Part shown: one piece after another, positions 36,380 through 45,272 of the stretch
Layout of the letters: each line of letters starts with the position of its first letter
Numbering within the stretch: the first letter of the stretch is position 1
Source of the DNA: an uncultured Kiloniellaceae bacterium
GTDB lineage: Bacteria; Pseudomonadota; Alphaproteobacteria; Kiloniellales; Kiloniellaceae
NCBI GenBank assembly: GCA_947493695.1
Contig: CANLSF010000005.1
Location: forward strand, 62,001 to 126,000
Reading direction: 5' to 3'
Length of the DNA: 64,000 bases
Translations under genes and position numbers: made by a program
The notes under the pieces: model-generated
The model's database searches: none
What the model was told of the DNA's origin: nothing
The model's input: the letters and a program-made list of their open reading frames with translations, nothing else

Positions 36380-36748
36380 TCCGATTCCGGTATTCAACCC
36401 GAATGCCTCTGCTTTCAACGATAGCTTTTTCAAGATTTCTGTTTAAACCGCAGGGCCGAGCACCGAATTTCTTTCTGTGTGTAGGCCGATTTGCTTCATT
36501 CTCTCGGTTTTGAGAAAAATTTTATATTTCAACGGCTTATATATCACCTTTCAAGCGACACGCATCGCAGCTGGGACGGTCCAGCGCGATTCCTAACGGC
36601 TGGAACCAAACCGCGTCGCAAAAATAGATATGAATCAGCAGCATAGCTGAAAGGTTAAACCTTTCGTTAAGCATAACCGGTGATAATCAACCAAGGTTCA
36701 CCAGAGTTTCGGCGCCGCGTTTCGCCAACTCTTTGCCAGGAAGTTGAT
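36380..36748. other. Intergenic region after csrA with a palindrome
   Basis: Holds a perfect 17-bp inverted repeat, listed at 36649, just before the FlhB-like gene. The part near 36510-36550 is AT-rich. A GTG-initiated extension of the next gene would begin at 36680. No RNA gene was recognised. Confidence 0.35.
36649..36665. promoter_or_regulatory. 17-bp perfect inverted repeat
   Basis: GAAAGGTT-A-AACCTTTC is exact on both arms around one central base. It overlaps TTAA sequences (36655 and 36667) that almost match a CtrA box but with eight instead of seven bases between. It is 84 bases upstream of the FlhB-like gene's preferred start. A promoter operator for the FlhB-like/fliO/fliP genes is plausible. 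Confidence 0.4.
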
Positions 36749-37117
36749 TTGGCCGAACAGCCGCATACACCGCGCTCCAGCGCACAGCCAACGCGAAAAG
36801 CGGCCTCCGCTGCGCGCGCCAAATCAGATGCGCCTTCGCCCGACGAACCGTCTTTGGCTATTGCACTGCACTCAAGCGGCGGCCGCGCGCAAAGCACGCA
36901 GGTTATCGCAAAAGGCAGCGGTGAAATCGCCGAGCAAATCCTGCAACTGGCCTTCGAGCACGGTGTAAAGGTGCGGACCGACGCAGACCTTGCAGCCATC
37001 CTCTCAGCCGTCGAAGTGGAGAGCGAAGTACCGCTCGAAGCGCTCACGGCAGTCGCCAATATCCTTAGCTACATATATCGCGCTGAACAGCCCCTACCCC
37101 CGGAATCCAGCACATGA
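36749..37117 (+). CDS. Free-standing FlhB C-terminal domain homologue (FlhX-like)
   Basis: Residues from about 35 onward match the cytoplasmic export-switch domain of FlhB: LAIALHSSGGRAQSTQVIAKGSGEIAEQ, then LAFEHGVKVRTDADLAAIL and EALTAVANILSYIYR. The four membrane helices and the NPTH autocleavage motif of FlhB are absent. Such free-standing FlhB-like proteins can partly substitute for the C-domain of FlhB in other bacteria. The start is uncertain. TTG at 36749 has AGGAAG five bases upstream and is preferred; a GTG at 36680 would add 23 residues. It overlaps the next gene by four bases. Confidence 0.83.
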   Translation: MAEQPHTPRSSAQPTRKAASAARAKSDAPSPDEPSLAIALHSSGGRAQSTQVIAKGSGEIAEQILQLAFEHGVKVRTDADLAAILSAVEVESEVPLEALTAVANILSYIYRAEQPLPPESST

Positions 37118-37428
37118 CAAATCTCAAAGACATCTCCGAAGCTGCGCATGATCTGCGTCATAAGATTCGCCGCGGAACGCAAGCCGCCGAGAAGGGGGAC
37201 GTCATAGATCTCTTGCCCATTCAGGGGGAAGTCGACTCGCTCTGCAACGCCCTCGCCGCCTTGCCGAAGGACCAGAACGAAGCCGTTCGGAATGATGTCA
37301 TTGGCCTGGTCGACGAGCTCACAAATCTCTCGGACAAACTAAACCAGGGGCTCCTCATCATCAAAAATGAACTGAAGGATCTCTCGGAACGGCAGCGCGC
37401 AGTCTCCGCATACGGGAAGGCACCTTGA
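37114..37428 (+). CDS. Small helical protein in the flagellar locus
   Basis: A 104-residue, fully helical-looking protein with heptad character (VDSLCNALAAL, LVDELTNLSDKLNQGLLIIKNELKDLSERQRAV), ending AYGKAP. Its ATG overlaps the stop of the FlhB-like gene by four bases, so the two are translationally coupled, and fliO follows. Size and coiled-coil look resemble FlgN/FliT-type export chaperones, but I see no diagnostic motif. The annotation as a flagellar accessory protein rests on context. Confidence 0.7.
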   Translation: MTNLKDISEAAHDLRHKIRRGTQAAEKGDVIDLLPIQGEVDSLCNALAALPKDQNEAVRNDVIGLVDELTNLSDKLNQGLLIIKNELKDLSERQRAVSAYGKAP

Positions 37429-37531
37429 AAGCAGACGCGTTGTAACCGTGTCACGCCGTTCCTGACGAACAACTGTCGTTCCACCCGATTCTTCAGCTTT
37501 CAGAAAACACTAAAATCACTGAATTGGCGTT

Positions 37532-37828
37532 ATGGATTTAGAAGTATACCTGCGCTTCGTTTTGGCCCTGATCTTCGTGCTGGGTCTGATTGGCGGCCTC
37601 GCACTGCTCGCACGGCGTTTTGGTTTCGGCGGCCGGATGATTGTCCAGGCCGGAATGAAACAACGCCTTTCGATCTGCGAAGTCCGCCCGCTGGACGCCC
37701 GCCACAAACTGGTGCTGATCACACGTGATGAGAAAGAGCATCTGCTGTTGATCGGCCCAACCAACAGTCTTGTCATCGAAGGTGGCATTGCAACAACCGC
37801 AGTGACCGGGCAAGGAGAGCAGGCATGA
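37532..37828 (+). CDS. fliO: Flagellar biosynthesis protein FliO
   Basis: A 98-residue protein with one N-terminal membrane helix (FVLALIFVLGLIGGLALLARRFG), followed by a small basic cytoplasmic domain: RLSICEVRPLDARHKLVLITRDEKEHLLLIGP is the FliO family core. FliO assists assembly of the FliP ring of the export gate. Its stop overlaps the fliP start by four bases. Ribosome-binding site before the ATG is weak. Confidence 0.9.
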   Translation: MDLEVYLRFVLALIFVLGLIGGLALLARRFGFGGRMIVQAGMKQRLSICEVRPLDARHKLVLITRDEKEHLLLIGPTNSLVIEGGIATTAVTGQGEQA

Positions 37829-38571
37829 CTTTTCTGCGCGTCCGTTTACCTGCAGGTTTGATCGCACTCTTTCTCGGTCTGATCCCACAGGCGGTGATGG
37901 CCCAGGCTCTTACCCTGGATCTGGGAGAAGAGATCGTCGGATCGGGCACAGGCCGGATCCTTCAGATCGTCGCCCTTATCACAATCCTCAGTCTCGCACC
38001 TGCGATCCTGATGATGGTGACCTCCTTTACGCGGATTGTGGTGGTGCTGTCATTCTTGCGGAGTGCCATGGGCATCCAGCAGACCCCACCCAATACTGTT
38101 CTGGTCAGCCTGGCGTTGTTTTTGACCGCCTTCATCATGATGCCGACCATGGAAGCCGTATACGATCAGGCCATCGAACCCCTGATCGAAGAAGACATTA
38201 CCGAACTCGAGGCGATTGAACGCGGCGCACTGCCGATCCGCGCCTTTATGCTGGATCATGTGCGCGAGCAGGACCTGAAGCTTTTTATCGAGCTGGGCAA
38301 TATCGATGACGTCGCCGCGCCCGAGGATACACCGATGCGGGCGTTGATTCCCGCCTTCATGATCAGCGAATTGCGCCGGGCGTTCGAGATCGGGTTCCTT
38401 CTGTTCCTGCCCTTCATCATCATCGACATGGTGATCGCTTCGATCCTGATGTCCATGGGTATGATGATGCTGCCGCCGATTGTGATCTCCCTGCCCTTCA
38501 AGCTGATTTTCTTCGTGCTGGTCGATGGCTGGTATCTGGTGTCGGGGAGTCTGGTAAAGAGTTTCGGGTAA
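37825..38571 (+). CDS. fliP: Flagellar export apparatus protein FliP
   Basis: Core of the flagellar export gate, 248 residues. FliP is made with a cleavable signal peptide, seen here as PAGLIALFLGLIPQAVMA. Conserved elements are MMVTSFTRIVVVLSFLRSAMGIQQTPPN, FIMMPTMEAVYDQAIEP, and the last helix pair ending FKLIFFVLVDGWYLVSGSLVKSF. It converges on the DUF3592 protein gene 25 bases later. Confidence 0.96.
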   Translation: MTFLRVRLPAGLIALFLGLIPQAVMAQALTLDLGEEIVGSGTGRILQIVALITILSLAPAILMMVTSFTRIVVVLSFLRSAMGIQQTPPNTVLVSLALFLTAFIMMPTMEAVYDQAIEPLIEEDITELEAIERGALPIRAFMLDHVREQDLKLFIELGNIDDVAAPEDTPMRALIPAFMISELRRAFEIGFLLFLPFIIIDMVIASILMSMGMMMLPPIVISLPFKLIFFVLVDGWYLVSGSLVKSFG

Positions 38572-38596
38572 AGACACTCCAGACAAAGACTGTGGA

Positions 38597-39400
38597 TCAC
38601 CGATGCCCCGTGGCCAGCGCATCCGCAGACGCGTCGAACAGATTCCGTTTCACGCCCCAGAAACCGCCCACCACCAGAACTGCGTAAAAGAACAGCGGCA
38701 GGATAAAATCTGAAAGCGCCCGGCGTCCTTCCCAAACATTGGTATCCGGATCACTCGGCAAATAGCTGACCAGGACTCTGTTTCCGGCCACAAAGTGCTT
38801 GCCAGCAAGGTTGGGGACTCTGACCTTCGATTTCACGTCTTCGCCTGCATGGGTGCGGAACCGGTAAATCGAATAATAGGCACCGCGTTCTTCATCTTCT
38901 GTCCCAGCAGACTTCCAGGTCTTCTCGATCACGGCCTCCGCACGCTCGTGATTGACTTCGATCTGCAACTGGTCCGCCACATCTAGCATTGCAAAAAACA
39001 TCAGCTTGAGGCCAATGAGTCCGCCAATCAGAAACACCAGGGTACTGCCGATCCGTCCGGCCGAGGTCTCGGGTACACCCGCGTCTTCATCCGGCAATCC
39101 GGTCTGCAAGCGCCGCACAAACCCGAGAACGCCAAAGACAAGCATTGGCAGACCGATCAGAAGTTGACCAACCATGATCAGCCAGGGCGTCGCATCAGCA
39201 AACAGGTCCATTGGGCCGCCGTTTGCCGCGCCTAAGACCTCGTTTACGGTCCCCTCACCTCCCGGAATCTCTGTCTCGAGAAAGAGATACACCTGCAGGG
39301 TCAAAAAGAGACCAACACCGCCGAGGTAAAGCAAAAAACCACCAATCACGGTCATGATGAGATTTGCAAATACACTCACCCCAAAGCGAAAAACACTCAT
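38597..39400 (-). CDS. DUF3592-like membrane protein
   Basis: Start at 39400 (MSVFRFGVSVFANLIMTV) has GAGGAG nine bases upstream. The product is 267 residues with four or five membrane helices: two near residues 12-40, one near 85, one near 130 and one near 240. The soluble part contains AYYSIYRFRTHAGEDVKSKVRVPNLAGKHFVAGNRVLVSYLPSDPDTNVWEGR, given here in pieces. This is the DUF3592 pattern, with its typical closing V-Y-P-x-D/N-P motif. The function is unknown. It stands alone between fliP and the TPR gene and need not be flagellar. Confidence 0.75.
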   Translation of the reverse strand: MSVFRFGVSVFANLIMTVIGGFLLYLGGVGLFLTLQVYLFLETEIPGGEGTVNEVLGAANGGPMDLFADATPWLIMVGQLLIGLPMLVFGVLGFVRRLQTGLPDEDAGVPETSAGRIGSTLVFLIGGLIGLKLMFFAMLDVADQLQIEVNHERAEAVIEKTWKSAGTEDEERGAYYSIYRFRTHAGEDVKSKVRVPNLAGKHFVAGNRVLVSYLPSDPDTNVWEGRRALSDFILPLFFYAVLVVGGFWGVKRNLFDASADALATGHR

Positions 39401-39602
39401 ACCCAAACACTCCTCTAAGGTAGTGTTCGAGTAACACGCCATAAGTTAAAAATAGAGAAATTATACAACTCAATACAATTTTTAGCTGCTGCTTCGCACG
39501 CATAGCCTCCCGACAAACCGCCGGGTCAAATTCTTGTTCATTTTGAAAATCTTGTCAGGCCGCAGGTCAAGCGACTGATCAGCGATGCAGGTGTTACCCC
39601 GC

Positions 39603-42600
39603 CTATTCCAGCTCACTCAACTGCGTTGAATTCAGTTGTTGGCGATAGCTGGTAACGAAGTCCTGAATCTGTCCGATCTGAGCCAGTTCCTCTGTAATCG
39701 ACTTCACATCATTGCCGATCAGATCGCCTGACAGAAGGGCAAAGGATTCTGCCTGTGGCGTTTCATCCATGGGGTCCCGATAGCTTTCCGCCAGGAGCTC
39801 CAGGGCGGGACGATCGTCTGCCAATGTCAGCGCAACCGCGAGATTAAGGACAGCAAGAGCTTCCTTGTTCGACAGTTCCCGTTTGGGCGGATCAGCCGGC
39901 ACCAGACGCGCAAGCGCAAGGCCTGCGTCTTTCCAGTTCCGCTGCTTCCAGAGGATCTCCGCCTTGAGTTGCAACGCGTCTGCTGTAACGTCGTTTTCGA
40001 GCGAAGCCAGAGCTTCATCTTCCCTTTCCGCTTCCGCCAGAGCCCTCGCCCGTAGATGACGGCGTTGCTGTGTAAGGGGTTCAGGAAGTTTCGCCATTTT
40101 GCTCTCATCAAGCAGGCGCAGGGAGTCTTCCGGCTTACGCTCAAGCAAACGGATCAATGCGGCACGCGCAGCGACTTTGGCCTTTTCCTCGCCCTTGAGG
40201 CGATGGTCGACCTGATCTTCCAGCAAATCACCGGCACGCTCCAATAGGTCGACCTCAACCAGGCGGTCCGCCAACTTCGTGATAATGGCATCGCCTTCCT
40301 TGCCCGGCGGTGTGAGTTCCTTGTATTCCTCGTAAAGCGCAACAGCCGTCACAGCCTGAACTTTCTCGCCCTTACCCGTAAGGTAGAGGTCTTTAAATTC
40401 CTGCTGCATGCGCCGCGTGACCTGTTCGGATCGCTTTGACGACGGAAAGTGTGATGCGGCCTGTCGCATGGACTTCAGGCCTTGCCGGTAGTCGCCCTTA
40501 TCCAGGTAGAGATCCCCCAAACGCTGCAGGAGCGCAAATTCGAACTGATCGCCGCGCCAGGCAAAGCGCAGGTTCTCGATTTCATCGATTGCTTCTTCTG
40601 CGGTCAGGGTTCCTTCGTCGAGCCCCATGTCAACCAGTGCAAGCCGAGCGCGGGCGCTTGAAGGCCGATGCCGGTTGCGTGCTATCTTCTTCCAGAGTTT
40701 CGACGCTTCTTCCTCCTCGCCATCAAGCAAGAGACGCCGACCAGTGAGGTAACCAACCTGCGCCAGTTCAGCTTCGGTCGGCTCGTCCGCCTCGATTCTA
40801 CTTAGTTGCAGACTTGCCCCGCCGGTATCTCCCGTGGCCAGACTGGCTTCTGCCTCAAGAAGACGCAGACGGTTTCGCACCGGACGGGCGTATTGATCGA
40901 TCAAGTCATCCGTTTCGGCGAAACCGGTCGCTGCGGCTTCCCAATCCTGGTCCTTTGCCGCCAGTGCCGACTGCCAGAGAACCGCCTCACGCTCACCGGT
41001 AAGTGCTGGATGGGCGAGACTGCGGGCCGCATCCTCGTAATTTTCACCCAGGAACTGGCTGGCCCCCTTCATCATCACGACTTCCGGATCGGATGCGAGG
41101 TTCGGATTTTCCTCCTCCAGCAGGCGCAACATCCCGAGCGCCTCGGCAGCCCGGCCATGACCGAAGTAGAAACGGGCCAGATCCAGGCGTGCGATACCAA
41201 CCTTGTTATCCTCTTCCCGGATAACGTCACGCTGGAGCTCTTGTTTGTTCTCGGTGAATTCCTCATCTCCGCCGCGCCGCGCGAGGTCCAGATCGAACAT
41301 AGACCCGCCGGCCATCAGATTGCGTTCCCCAGTGCTGGGCAAAGCACGGGCGTCAGAGCCGGAAACCAGCAGCGGCTCACGTCCTGAAACGACGACACCG
41401 CGTGCTTCGAGGCTCATGGCCAGGCCTTCTGCATTCGGTTGCAACACGACCCCCTGATAGCTGACCAGAGCCCGGAACTGCGCAAATTGCTGTGCGGAGG
41501 CGACACCAAGACCGGGCGTGCGGACCGGCGCAACGACGATACGATCGTTCAGATCAGGATCCGCTATCGAAAGCAGGGTTCGCGCGCCACCGCGTGAGAA
41601 AATCACTTCCGGTCCCTGTTCTCCTGAGGTAACCGAAACTGAAACGGCATCTTCGGGCAGTGGAACCCGCCGCCTGATATCGACCGTCCAGACATTGTCC
41701 TTGAAGGCCAGACGCGGCGCAAAGAGCGGTGGCAAGGTCAAGCGTACAGCGGTTCCACGCTGGACCGGCACCCGGTCAATCGGCTCCAGGTGAGGCGCGA
41801 TCTTGCGCAGTTGTTTTGTCAGATCGAAAGGCCCCAGCCGGTCGAATACAAGCCAGAGACGGTTCCCTCGCTGAAAAGCAGCCGCACCAGTCGCCCGATC
41901 CCAACCGAACTTCAGTACCGTTGGGTCAATGGGTTCCGGCGCCTTTCCAGGTGCCGGCGTCATCTGAGGGACCTCCTGATCGTCGGCGAGCATCACGAGT
42001 GCCGCCCGACCGCCAACGTCCTCACCCTCCGCAAGTGCGGCCTCGACATTCAGCTTTGTTCGAAAAGCATCGAGCGTAATTAAGTTGTCTTCGGGAACAG
42101 GAGCCCCGGCTTTCTGTGCGGCAACCGCTGCGCGGATACTTTCGGGTGTTGCGAAGCGAAACGGGGCATCTGCATTTTGTACCTCACGCTCGCCGGACTC
42201 TTCACCGGCCTGATCCTGAAGCGCCTTCTTGTCTTCCTGTTCCTGAGGACTTTTCGCTGCGGTCGCAACACCGGTCTCAGTCGCGACGGTGCCTTCAGGT
42301 TTCGCTGCTTCGTCGCCCTCGGCTTTAGGTTTCTGAGGCAACAAGAACGTTGGTTTCCGGACAGGTGGCGGAGCGCCTGTTTCAGCTTTTTCGCGCGTTT
42401 TCTCCGGCGCGGATGAATCGGCAGGTTTGGCGACTTCCTTTTCCGCAACAGCCTCAGGTTCGGTTTTCTTCGCTTCGGCAGTCTGCTGGTCTCGCGGCGG
42501 CGTTACATCCAAAACCGCTTTATTGCCATCACGAAACAACCGGAAAGTCGAATTCCTTGGTGCTTTAACTGCGATACGGCTGCCCTTGTCGGACTTCGCG

Positions 42601-43160
42601 ACCGTCACCCCGGTGATGCCGGCTGGCAGATCCCGCTGCACGCGCTCGAGGCCAAACTGCGCCGGCTGATCGAACACGATGGTCGCCTGACCATCGGATT
42701 GCTCAAGGCGCGCAGACACCGGCTTTTCCCAATCAAAGACCACGCGGCTGTATGTCGGATGCTCACCAGCCCGCACCTGTATCCGGTCATTGCCAGCCGG
42801 TCGCGCATAGAGATCAATCACGACCTTGCCGTCGATCCGCGCGGATCTGACATCAAATTCCTTTTTCAGCGGGAAGCGAACTTCACGCCCCTCGGCACTG
42901 ACTCTTCCCTTGCCGATGTATCGGAACAAGGCTTTCTGAGCGGCGCTGAGATCAAAATCGGAGGCGACCTGGAAGCGGACCAAAACCGCATCCTTTTCCG
43001 CCTGAACCGTGAAAGCAGCCTCCGCCGGCGTGTCGAACACAATGCGCGCAAAATCTGGATGCACGCCTCCGCGGACCGTAACCTTTTCTGCGGCCCAACC
43101 GAGACTGGACATTGATGTCAGCATCAACAAAGCGAGACACAGGAACTTCAGTCTGCGCAT
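39603..43160 (-). CDS. Giant TPR protein with AMIN-like N-terminal repeats, flagellar operon
   Basis: An exported protein of about 1185 residues. A signal peptide (FLCLALLMLTSMSSLGWAA) is followed by AMIN-like beta units (HPDFARIVFDTPAEAAFTV, HPTYSRVVFDWEKPVSARL). A Glu/Ala/Pro-rich linker spans about residues 225-370, then more beta-rich segments. From about 620 to the end there are many tetratricopeptide-like repeats (ARFYFGHGRAAEALGMLRLLEEENPNL, LGDLYLDKGDYRQGLKSMRQAASHFP in parts). It starts at an ATG overlapping the stop of the MotB-like gene (TGATG). A periplasmic scaffold for the motor is inferred from its place. Confidence 0.85.
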   Translation of the reverse strand: MRRLKFLCLALLMLTSMSSLGWAAEKVTVRGGVHPDFARIVFDTPAEAAFTVQAEKDAVLVRFQVASDFDLSAAQKALFRYIGKGRVSAEGREVRFPLKKEFDVRSARIDGKVVIDLYARPAGNDRIQVRAGEHPTYSRVVFDWEKPVSARLEQSDGQATIVFDQPAQFGLERVQRDLPAGITGVTVAKSDKGSRIAVKAPRNSTFRLFRDGNKAVLDVTPPRDQQTAEAKKTEPEAVAEKEVAKPADSSAPEKTREKAETGAPPPVRKPTFLLPQKPKAEGDEAAKPEGTVATETGVATAAKSPQEQEDKKALQDQAGEESGEREVQNADAPFRFATPESIRAAVAAQKAGAPVPEDNLITLDAFRTKLNVEAALAEGEDVGGRAALVMLADDQEVPQMTPAPGKAPEPIDPTVLKFGWDRATGAAAFQRGNRLWLVFDRLGPFDLTKQLRKIAPHLEPIDRVPVQRGTAVRLTLPPLFAPRLAFKDNVWTVDIRRRVPLPEDAVSVSVTSGEQGPEVIFSRGGARTLLSIADPDLNDRIVVAPVRTPGLGVASAQQFAQFRALVSYQGVVLQPNAEGLAMSLEARGVVVSGREPLLVSGSDARALPSTGERNLMAGGSMFDLDLARRGGDEEFTENKQELQRDVIREEDNKVGIARLDLARFYFGHGRAAEALGMLRLLEEENPNLASDPEVVMMKGASQFLGENYEDAARSLAHPALTGEREAVLWQSALAAKDQDWEAAATGFAETDDLIDQYARPVRNRLRLLEAEASLATGDTGGASLQLSRIEADEPTEAELAQVGYLTGRRLLLDGEEEEASKLWKKIARNRHRPSSARARLALVDMGLDEGTLTAEEAIDEIENLRFAWRGDQFEFALLQRLGDLYLDKGDYRQGLKSMRQAASHFPSSKRSEQVTRRMQQEFKDLYLTGKGEKVQAVTAVALYEEYKELTPPGKEGDAIITKLADRLVEVDLLERAGDLLEDQVDHRLKGEEKAKVAARAALIRLLERKPEDSLRLLDESKMAKLPEPLTQQRRHLRARALAEAEREDEALASLENDVTADALQLKAEILWKQRNWKDAGLALARLVPADPPKRELSNKEALAVLNLAVALTLADDRPALELLAESYRDPMDETPQAESFALLSGDLIGNDVKSITEELAQIGQIQDFVTSYRQQLNSTQLSELE

Positions 43161-43957
43161 CACCTCTCCCCCGCAGTATCAAGCAGGATAACTTCGAAGC
43201 GGTGCAGAGCCGTTTCCGCAGTTTCCTGTTCGCCGTCGTCGACCAACTCTTCATCAGGCGAGGCTTCCGGCTGCCATGCAACGCCGCGCGGGCGGATGGA
43301 TCCAGCGTAGCCGGTGTCTTCAAGCAGTCGCGCAAGATGAATCGCCCGGCCAAGAGTTTCTGTCCAGACCGCTTCCTTTTCGGCGTTAGCCGCATCTGTT
43401 TTTAGGTCTTCAGTCGGGTACCCGACAATTTCGACACTGTTTGAAAGGCTCCGGAAAACCCCACCCAACGCTGAGATTGTGCGTTCTGCTTTCAAGCCAA
43501 GTTCGAGGGAGTTTTCCTCGAACAGCAGAGCATCCGGTAAGGAAACGATGAGGCGGTTACCCTGATTGACAAAGCCAGCATCTTTCAGGATCTCGTCATC
43601 CTCCAGACGTTCGAAGAGAACGTTGGACAGGTAATCGAGGTCTGTGCCGGGCACGCTGCGCACCGGCTTGATATCCAACTGTGCCTTTGGTTCGACAACC
43701 TCGGACTCTTCGACACTGTCGAGGCTTTCCGCGAGCGAGCCCGTGAGGTTCTGCCACTTCACGACATCAAGGCTGGACATCGAATACAATAGAACGAAGA
43801 ACGTCAGCATCAAGGCCACCAGATCGGTGAAGGTGACCATCCAGGCGTTCGGCGATCCGGCAGGACGCGTCGCAGTAGTTGCCAGCGGACGGGTCAGCCG
43901 CAGGGGCTGTGGCGTAACATTCAGGGTTTCTTCGCTGTTGAGATCCGCCTGTGTCAT
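43160..43957 (-). CDS. MotB-like flagellar motor protein
   Basis: A 265-residue protein with the MotB plug at its N-terminus: NAWMVTFTDLVALMLTFFVLLYSMSS. Asp45 stands where the proton-binding Asp of MotB is found, so a role as stator ion-channel subunit is likely. Behind it comes a periplasmic domain of about 200 residues that is weakly OmpA-like (RLIVSLPDALLFEENSLELG, VEIVGYPTEDLKTDAANA). The NxxL...RRxxxV peptidoglycan motif is not clear. Its ATG overlaps the preceding gene's stop (ATGA). No motA is in the window. Confidence 0.82.
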   Translation of the reverse strand: MTQADLNSEETLNVTPQPLRLTRPLATTATRPAGSPNAWMVTFTDLVALMLTFFVLLYSMSSLDVVKWQNLTGSLAESLDSVEESEVVEPKAQLDIKPVRSVPGTDLDYLSNVLFERLEDDEILKDAGFVNQGNRLIVSLPDALLFEENSLELGLKAERTISALGGVFRSLSNSVEIVGYPTEDLKTDAANAEKEAVWTETLGRAIHLARLLEDTGYAGSIRPRGVAWQPEASPDEELVDDGEQETAETALHRFEVILLDTAGER

Positions 43958-44649
43958 GGCTGTGCCTCGGCGCCGCTCTCGGTATCGCGAACCCCGGCGG
44001 TCTCCTCACTGCGGAAATTCAGGAAAATAGCCCCTGGCCGGTCGACTTCCAAAGCCGTAGAAATTCTCTCAAGCGGTAAACCTGCTTTTGCGAGCTGTTG
44101 CCCGAGATGACCGAGGCGGCGGAGTTCGACGGAACGCCCCTGAAGTCCGTCCAGACGGACCAGGGCGTTGCCGGGGACCCCATGGCGAATCTCCACCCGG
44201 AAAACCACACCCTGGGAGCCTGCCGCAAGGACGGCTTTTGTCAGTCGTTGCAACATAAGGTCGCGCCCCGGATTCAGCTCCGTTGCGCTCTTGGCGAAAA
44301 GCATGCTCGACGGCAGTTCGACCCGCACCTCACTATTGCTGGCGCCCTCGTTCAGACGGATCGCCGGAAGGGTTGCATCCAACAGGTCGGCCAGTTCCTC
44401 GGCCAGTTCTCTGGCGCCCGAGAGTTGCCCGGCGCCGGCAGCTTGTTCGGAAAGGTTTTTATAGGCCTGAATGCGGCCATCAAAAGCCTGGCTCACGCTA
44501 TCGATGACGACGCGTTGCTTGTCTTCTTCAATCACTGAAAGTGCGTTGAGAAGAATAAAGAATGCCAGAAGAAGAAGTTTGAGACTCAGCAGAGCGATCA
44601 CATTTGGATCGCTTTGTCCTGCGAGGGTCCTTGTCAGCGGACCTGCCAT
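43954..44649 (-). CDS. MotB-like paralogue lacking the ion-binding Asp
   Basis: A 231-residue protein aligned with the next gene over the membrane helix: ALLSLKLLLLAFFILLNALS here against TFTDLVALMLTFFVLLYSMS there, with identical FF and LL spacing. The Asp position is Ser22, and a Lys (K24) sits in the helix. The periplasmic part repeats the same plan (VRVELPSSMLFAKSATELNPG). It probably pairs with the functional MotB-like protein as a structural or regulatory partner and not as a proton carrier. Six bases separate it from cheZ. Confidence 0.75.
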   Translation of the reverse strand: MAGPLTRTLAGQSDPNVIALLSLKLLLLAFFILLNALSVIEEDKQRVVIDSVSQAFDGRIQAYKNLSEQAAGAGQLSGARELAEELADLLDATLPAIRLNEGASNSEVRVELPSSMLFAKSATELNPGRDLMLQRLTKAVLAAGSQGVVFRVEIRHGVPGNALVRLDGLQGRSVELRRLGHLGQQLAKAGLPLERISTALEVDRPGAIFLNFRSEETAGVRDTESGAEAQP

Positions 44650-44655
44650 CGCGGA

Positions 44656-45261
44656 TCAGTCAAAGCCCATAAGGGCGTCTATGTCATCCTGACTGATTTC
44701 ATTTCCCGGAAGCTGTGGACCATTGCAAAGATCCTCATCCGGCCTTTCCGTTTTACCGTCAGCGCGCTTCGGCGTGACCGGACGTTCGATGCCGGCAGCC
44801 TGAAACTCTTCTCCGAATGCCGCGAGCAGGCCTTTGACCTTGTTCTCAACATGTTGGAGTGCGTTGACGACGGTGCCAATCCGTTGACCAGTGATGTCCT
44901 GGAAGCTACATGCCTCATAGACCTGCGTCACCGAATTGTTGATTTTGTCAGCAACCTCCTCATCGACGGTCTCGGCCAGGGCCTCGAGCTCTTCCATCGA
45001 CCCCAATATGGTATTGGTTGCGGTCTCGGTCGCACCGACAATTGCGGCCAGCTCATCCGTCGCTGTGGGCAAATGCTCACTTGTGATCTCATCCGCACGA
45101 AGTGAAGCAATCTCTGCTTTAGCGTTCGAAATGAACTCAGCAACTGATTCAACTTCAGCAAAGAGGCGCATGCTCGCCGCTGAGAGATCACCCTCAGCGG
45201 CTTCCATGTCAACTGCTGTCACGTTATCCGCGGCAGCTTCTGTGCCCGCCGGCAATGACAT
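44656..45261 (-). CDS. cheZ: CheZ, phosphatase of CheY-P
   Basis: Dephosphorylates CheY-P to end the chemotactic signal. The 201-residue protein is mostly a long helical hairpin with the catalytic motif ACSFQDITGQRIG (Asp122 and Gln126, as in the D/Q pair of CheZ). The last residues, EISQDDIDALMGFD, form the CheY-binding peptide after a flexible Pro/Asp-rich linker. AAGGA lies seven bases before its ATG, and cheY ends 11 bases upstream. The operon order cheY-cheZ-motB-like pair-TPR ties signal readout to the stator. Confidence 0.92.
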   Translation of the reverse strand: MSLPAGTEAAADNVTAVDMEAAEGDLSAASMRLFAEVESVAEFISNAKAEIASLRADEITSEHLPTATDELAAIVGATETATNTILGSMEELEALAETVDEEVADKINNSVTQVYEACSFQDITGQRIGTVVNALQHVENKVKGLLAAFGEEFQAAGIERPVTPKRADGKTERPDEDLCNGPQLPGNEISQDDIDALMGFD

Positions 45262-45272
45262 AAGCTTGATCC

